10,498 nt of DNA from JBQCDV01 sp051960855. GTDB lineage: Bacteria; Actinomycetota; Actinomycetes; JAJZTN01. Both the position numbers and the translations under genes were made by a program. Each line of letters starts with the position of its first letter. Position 1 is the first letter of the stretch. Under the pieces are notes generated by a model, which saw nothing but the letters and a program-made list of their open reading frames with translations, searched no databases and was not told where the DNA came from. Below, one piece after another: positions 7,506 to 10,498 of this stretch. The stretch is from NCBI GenBank assembly GCA_051960855.1, contig JBQCDV010000134.1, forward strand, positions 1 to 10,498, in the 5' to 3' direction.

Positions 7506-8758
7506 ATGTGGACGAAGAAGGCTGACACCGCGAAGGCGAGATAGAGCGCCAGCAGGATCACGCCCTCGAACCAGTTCGACTTGCGGTCGTCGACCAGCTG
7601 TCGGATCAGCAGCGTCCCCACGACGAGCACGGCGAGCTCGAAGGCTTCGAAGACGAGGGTGAAGTGGTGGCCCGTGATGAGGCCCACGACGACCAGCAGC
7701 GGCACGATGAGCGTGCAGACCTGCATGCTCGCGCCGATTGAGATGTCGGCGGCGACGTCCAGCCGGTCCTTCGCGGCCAGTGCCACCGCGCTGAACTGCT
7801 CGGCCGCGTTGCCCACCAGCGGCAGGATCACGAAGCCCAGGAAGCCACCGGTGAGCCCGAGGCTCTTGCCGGCGTCCTCGACGCTGCCCGCGACGATCTC
7901 TGCGGCGATGGCGACGAGCACCGTCGCGACAGCGAGCACGGCGATGGCCATCGGAGTCGACCAGCCGGAGTGCTGCGACGTGGCCTGACCCGGCTGGGAC
8001 TCCCCCGGCTGGGACTCCCCCGACTGGGACTCTCCCGGCTGGATCTCTCCTGGCTGGGGCTGCTGAGCGCCGCGCTCCTCCCCCGGGTCCACGCCCATCC
8101 GCGGCGCGGACGGCGGGCTCGGCTGGCCCGCCGTCGCATCGTCGTTCGAGCCGCCTGCAAAGACCTCCCGATGCGTCTTCATCGTGAAGACGAGGGAGAG
8201 CACGTACACCCCGACGAGCACGATGGCGATGGCATCGCTGACCTCGCCCACGTTCGCCGAGGACGCCTCGTTGCGGAAGGAGAAGAGCGTCGGCAGCAGG
8301 AAGATGCCGACGACGAGGAAGAGGGACGTGGCCTGCACCCTCGAAGTGCGGTGGAAGTTGACCCGCAGCGTGTCGTAGCTGCTGAGCACGATGGACACGC
8401 CGAGCAGCAGGAGCAGGTTGCCGACCAGCGACCCCACGATCGACGCCTTGACGATGTCGACCTCGCCCTTGATGACGAGCAGGGCGGCAATGGCGAACTC
8501 CGCGACGTTGCCGAAGGTGGCGTTGAGCAACGCACCCATGGTGCCGCCGCTCTTCTCCGCCAGGGACTCGGTCGCGCGGCCGATGATGCCGGCGAGCGGG
8601 ATGACGGCCAGGGCGCCCAGGACGAAGACGGCGGCGCTCGGGAAGTCGAGGAGGTCTGCGGCGATGGCGAGAGGGAACGCGATGACCAGCAGGTCGATCT
8701 TCCGCCAGGGTGAGCGCTGCGCCGGCTGGTGCTCTGTCGCTGTCGCCGCCTGCGTCAC
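7502..8758 (-). CDS. CaCA-family calcium(cation)/proton exchanger, Cax type
   Basis: A 418-residue integral membrane antiporter. About eleven hydrophobic segments fall in two halves carrying the inverted alpha repeats of the family: GTMGALLNATFGNVAE (72-87) and ILPLVGNAAEQFSAVALA (311-328), each with a GNxxE core whose acidic residue (Glu87, Glu320) lines the cation path in known Cax proteins. GASMQV (342-347) follows the second repeat. It would export Ca2+ or a similar cation in exchange for protons. The halves are joined by a long hydrophilic loop (about 196-266) with a pentapeptide repeat, which makes the protein longer than a minimal Cax. The start is GTG at 8758, with GGTGA 7 bases upstream, and its cytoplasmic N-tail leads directly into the first membrane segment. 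It is divergent from the reductase gene across the repeat array and convergent with the lipoprotein gene. The precise ion is not determined by sequence. Confidence 0.93.
   Translation of the reverse strand: MTQAATATEHQPAQRSPWRKIDLLVIAFPLAIAADLLDFPSAAVFVLGALAVIPLAGIIGRATESLAEKSGGTMGALLNATFGNVAEFAIAALLVIKGEVDIVKASIVGSLVGNLLLLLGVSIVLSSYDTLRVNFHRTSRVQATSLFLVVGIFLLPTLFSFRNEASSANVGEVSDAIAIVLVGVYVLSLVFTMKTHREVFAGGSNDDATAGQPSPPSAPRMGVDPGEERGAQQPQPGEIQPGESQSGESQPGESQPGQATSQHSGWSTPMAIAVLAVATVLVAIAAEIVAGSVEDAGKSLGLTGGFLGFVILPLVGNAAEQFSAVALAAKDRLDVAADISIGASMQVCTLIVPLLVVVGLITGHHFTLVFEAFELAVLVVGTLLIRQLVDDRKSNWFEGVILLALYLAFAVSAFFVHI
7985..8056 (-). repeat. 15-base coding tandem repeat (PGESQ) in the exchanger loop
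   Basis: Nearly five copies of a 15-base unit encode QPGEI-QPGES-QSGES-QPGES-QPGQ (residues 235-258) in the hydrophilic loop between the two transport halves. Copies differ by a few bases, mostly conservative, and the unit is a multiple of three, so copy number can change without a frameshift. Confidence 0.85.
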
Positions 8759-8800
8759 GGGTGCGTCACCGTCTTTCCCTGCCGTTGCTCGGGTTGAGCG

Positions 8801-8880
8801 TGTCGGGATGTGCCTGTCGGGATGAGCCGCTGTCGGGATGTGCCTGCCGCTATGAGCCGCTGTCGGAATGTCTCGCCACG
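8801..8880. repeat. 30-base direct tandem repeat built from an iterated TGTCGGGATG box
   Basis: Unit 1 (8801-8830) and unit 2 (8831-8860) match at 27 of 30 positions and a third decayed unit starts at 8861. Each unit has two boxes, so TGTCGGGATG or a variant recurs at 8801, 8815, 8831, 8845 (TGCCGCTATG) and 8861 (TGTCGGAATG), alternately 14 and 16 bases apart, followed by TGCC or AGCCGC. It lies in the 184-base divergent gap between the exchanger and the reductase genes. Possible roles are an iterated protein-binding site or simple slippage expansion. Confidence 0.85.
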
Positions 8881-8889
8881 GGTGCGCGG

Positions 8890-8918
8890 TTGCCGCAAGA
8901 AGACCTGCCCGTCTGAAT
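8890..8918 (+). promoter_or_regulatory. Weak candidate promoter for the reductase gene
   Basis: TTGCCG (8890-8895) and CTGAAT (8913-8918) are separated by 17 bases and end 24 bases before the ATG, right after the repeat array. The -35 match is fair and the -10 match poor (3 of 6), so this is tentative. Confidence 0.2.
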
Positions 8919-8942
8919 CCCGCTCAACCAGGAGGAGCGCGC

Positions 8943-9599
8943 ATGAAGATCGCCATCGTCGGAGCCGGCAACATCGGCGGCAACCTCGCCCGCCGCTGGG
9001 CGAAGCTGGGGCACGACGTGAGCATCGCGAACTCACGCGGCCCGGAGACCCTGTCCGACCTCGCCGCCGAGACCGGGGTGACGGCAACCACCGTCGACAA
9101 GGTCGCCGACGGCGCGGACGTTGTGGTGGTCACGATCCCCCTCAAGAACGTGCCGTCGCTGCCCGCGGACCTGCTGACGTCGGCCGCTGACGATGTCGTC
9201 GTGATCGACACCAACAACTACTACCCGCAGCAGCGGGACGGGCGCATCGCCGAGATCGAGGACGGGCTGACCGAGAGCCGCTTCGTCTCCAACCAGCTCG
9301 GCGTCCCGGTCGTCAAGGTGTTCAACGGCGTCTACGCCGCGCACCTGCTCGAGATGCCGCAGCCGGAGAGCGGCGAGCGTCGCGCCCTGCCAGTCGCGGG
9401 TGACGACCCGGCCGCGAAGCAGAAGGTGTTCGAACTGCTCGACGAGCTCGGCTTCGACGCCGTGGACGCGGGGAGCGTCGACGAGTCGTGGCGCCAGCAG
9501 CCGGGCTCGCCCGTCTACGGTCCCGTGCTCGACGCGCAGGGCGTGCGCGACGCACTTGCTGCCGCGACCCCCGAGCGCACCGCCGAGTGGCGCGCCTGA
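8943..9599 (+). CDS. NADP-binding oxidoreductase, F420-dependent NADP reductase-like
   Basis: A 218-residue soluble protein. It opens with a beta-alpha-beta dinucleotide fold: MKIAIVGAGNIGGNLA with GxGxxG at 7-12, then IANSRGPETL (28-37), where Ser31/Arg32 sit where this family binds the NADP 2'-phosphate. Further family-like segments are VVVVTIPLKNV (60-70), DTNNYYPQRDG-like (89-100) and VVKVFNGVYAAHLLE (123-137). This matches the compact COG2085/PF03807 group, which includes F420:NADPH reductases but also many members of unknown substrate, so F420 use is not proven. The start is well fixed by AGGAGG (8930-8935), 7 bases before the ATG. It probably stands alone: the protease downstream has its own promoter, and the exchanger upstream is divergent. 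No odd codon use or truncation is seen. Confidence 0.9.
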   Translation: MKIAIVGAGNIGGNLARRWAKLGHDVSIANSRGPETLSDLAAETGVTATTVDKVADGADVVVVTIPLKNVPSLPADLLTSAADDVVVIDTNNYYPQQRDGRIAEIEDGLTESRFVSNQLGVPVVKVFNGVYAAHLLEMPQPESGERRALPVAGDDPAAKQKVFELLDELGFDAVDAGSVDESWRQQPGSPVYGPVLDAQGVRDALAAATPERTAEWRA

Positions 9600-9609
9600 C
9601 GCTCGACCA

Positions 9610-9638
9610 GTGACACCGGGCCCGCCCGGAACTAGAGT
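9610..9638 (+). promoter_or_regulatory. Sigma70-type promoter of the protease with a palindromic spacer
   Basis: -35 GTGACA (9610-9615, 5 of 6 to consensus), 17-base spacer, -10 TAGAGT (9633-9638, 4 of 6, fits TAnnnT). Transcription would start near 9645, giving a leader of about 33 bases. The spacer contains the perfect inverted repeat CCGGGC-CC-GCCCGG (9616-9629), placed where a bound repressor would block RNA polymerase. It could instead be a GC-rich hairpin ending the reductase transcript, 16 bases after that gene's stop, though no T-run follows. Confidence 0.55.
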
Positions 9639-9677
9639 GCGCCGCACCTCGAACCTCCTGTCGAAAGGTCGATCGTC

Positions 9678-10445
9678 GTGCGACGACTTCGCGCAGTCCT
9701 GACAGCCGCCGTCACCACGGTGACGGCGGCTGCGCTGTCCCTGGCTCCCGCCCACGCCATCACCAACGGCGCCCCGGACGGCAGCGGTCACCCCAACGTC
9801 GGCGGCCTCGTCTCCAGCACCCAGTACTCCGACGGCACCTGGCTGTACTGCTCCGGGACCCTCGTCTCTCCGACGGTCTTCGTGACCGCCGCGCACTGCG
9901 GCGAGGGCGGCGACGGGCGGGTGCGCGTAACCTTCTCCAGCGCCTACCAGGACGGCGACGCGACCTACAGCGGCACCTTCCACGCCGACCCCGCGTACAA
10001 CCAGAGCCAGAGCGACCCGCACGATCTCGCGGTCGTCGTGCTCGACAAGCCCGTCAAGAAGATTGCTCCAGCGCGCCTGCCGGCAGCGCACTCCCTCGAC
10101 AGCCTGCCCTCGACTCAGCAGTTCACCTCGGTCGGCTACGGCGCCTACGAGGTCGCGCAGGCCAAGGGCGGGAAAACGCTGCTCTACAACGACGTCCGCA
10201 ACGTCGCGACCGGTACTCTCAACAGCGTCAACCCGGCCTGGCTGCGCCTCTCCATGAACCCGGCGACGGGCAACGGCGGCACCTGCTACGGCGACTCCGG
10301 GGGTCCCAACTTCCTGGGCACCAGCAATATCGTCGCCGCGACGACAATCACCGGCGATGCCTACTGCCGCAGCACGAACGTCGACTACCGGCTCGACACC
10401 GACGCCGCTCGTGCCTTCCTGGGTCAGTACGTCACGCTGCCCTGA
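9678..10445 (+). CDS. Secreted trypsin-fold (S1 family) serine protease
   Basis: A 255-residue protein with a signal peptide (MRRLR, hydrophobic core 7-22, cleavage likely after AHA27). The catalytic triad is visible: His73 in TAAHC, Asp116 in DPHDLAVVVL, Ser207 in GDSGGP. Cys58-Cys74 and Cys203-Cys230 match the usual S1 disulfides. The residue six before the Ser (trypsin Asp189) is Gly201, so trypsin-like Arg/Lys specificity is unlikely; a chymotrypsin- or elastase-like preference is inferred. Signal cleavage would leave Ile28 (ITNG) as the new N-terminus, the position that activates S1 enzymes by pairing with the Asp before the Ser (Asp206), so no separate propeptide is evident. The GTG start has GAAAGG (9663-9668) 9 bases upstream and its own promoter at 9610-9638. 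It ends 4 bases before the stop of a leftward gene. Confidence 0.93.
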   Translation: MRRLRAVLTAAVTTVTAAALSLAPAHAITNGAPDGSGHPNVGGLVSSTQYSDGTWLYCSGTLVSPTVFVTAAHCGEGGDGRVRVTFSSAYQDGDATYSGTFHADPAYNQSQSDPHDLAVVVLDKPVKKIAPARLPAAHSLDSLPSTQQFTSVGYGAYEVAQAKGGKTLLYNDVRNVATGTLNSVNPAWLRLSMNPATGNGGTCYGDSGGPNFLGTSNIVAATTITGDAYCRSTNVDYRLDTDAARAFLGQYVTLP

Positions 10446-10449
10446 ACGC

Positions 10450-10498
10450 TCACCGCAGTCGCGGCAGCACCTCACTCTTGTAGAGCTCGAAGAACTGC
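10450..10498 (-). CDS. 3' end of a leftward gene (partial)
   Basis: The minus strand reads QFFELYKSEVLPRLR and then TGA (10452-10450). Third positions are almost all G or C. The pattern FELYxxEVLPRLR resembles the C-terminal helix of luciferase-like flavin-dependent monooxygenases, which would fit an F420- or FMN-dependent enzyme near the reductase gene, but 15 residues are too few to be sure. It is tail-to-tail with the protease, 4 bases apart. Confidence 0.5.
   Translation of the reverse strand, partial: QFFELYKSEVLPRLR

Noticed and set aside
8801..8880. CRISPR array or a small repeat-protein gene
   Set aside because: The repeats are directly adjacent with no unique spacers and no cas genes. 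Being 30 bases long, they give a 10-residue repeat in every frame, so the peptide repeats are not evidence of coding.
10436..10468. GCTGCC/GGCAGC inverted repeat across the protease and leftward-gene stops as a terminator
   Set aside because: The loop is 21 bases, the stem 6 bp, and there is no T-run. Such pairs are common by chance in this base composition.
9033..10475. A 480-codon open frame on the minus strand
   Set aside because: It is antisense to the reductase and protease genes, both of which have complete motifs and RBSs, and its product shows only Val/Gly/Arg-rich sequence.

Overview
The window is very GC-rich, with strong G/C preference at third codon positions, several GTG starts and long antisense shadow frames. 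Together with the gene content (SpoIIE-type phosphatase carrying an RsbW-like ATPase, a ppgK-type ROK kinase, an actinobacterial SGNH hydrolase with a basic tail, a probable lipoprotein, an F420-reductase-like protein) this points to a chromosomal segment of a high-GC actinomycete. I cannot name the genus. I see no insertion sequence, phage gene, tRNA, rRNA or CRISPR array.

Left half, minus strand: three genes run ppgK-like kinase (6075 to 5254), SGNH/GDSL hydrolase (5251 to 4442), giant SpoIIE-type regulator (about 4382 to 42). The first two are separated by 2 bases and the hydrolase RBS lies inside the kinase 3' end, so they are almost certainly co-translated. The regulator follows after about 59 bases that contain a nested palindrome. 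The regulator is about 1446 residues and joins an RsbW-like ATPase, a helical module, three GAF-like domains, three PAS-like domains and a complete PP2C-type phosphatase in one chain: a sensor that could act at both the kinase and the phosphatase side of a sigma/anti-sigma partner switch. Its left end meets a rightward gene tail at a shared CTAG.

Middle: a 152-base divergent intergenic region (6076-6227) separates ppgK from a rightward predicted lipoprotein (6228-7493). The lipoprotein converges on a leftward CaCA-type cation/proton exchanger (7502-8758), and a perfect stem-loop at 7490-7505 contains both stop codons. The exchanger has a pentapeptide repeat (PGESQ) in its central loop.

Right: the divergent gap 8759-8942 contains an unusual 30-base tandem repeat built from an iterated TGTCGGGATG box. 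Beyond it lie a rightward NADP-binding, F420-reductase-like protein (8943-9599) and a secreted S1-family serine protease (9678-10445) with a good sigma70-type promoter whose spacer is a perfect palindrome. The last 49 bases hold the end of a leftward gene.

No single new multi-gene system is evident. The items most worth a second look are the architecture of the giant phosphatase, the iterated repeat at 8801-8880, the palindromic promoter spacer at 9610-9638 and the shared-stop hairpin at 7490-7505.
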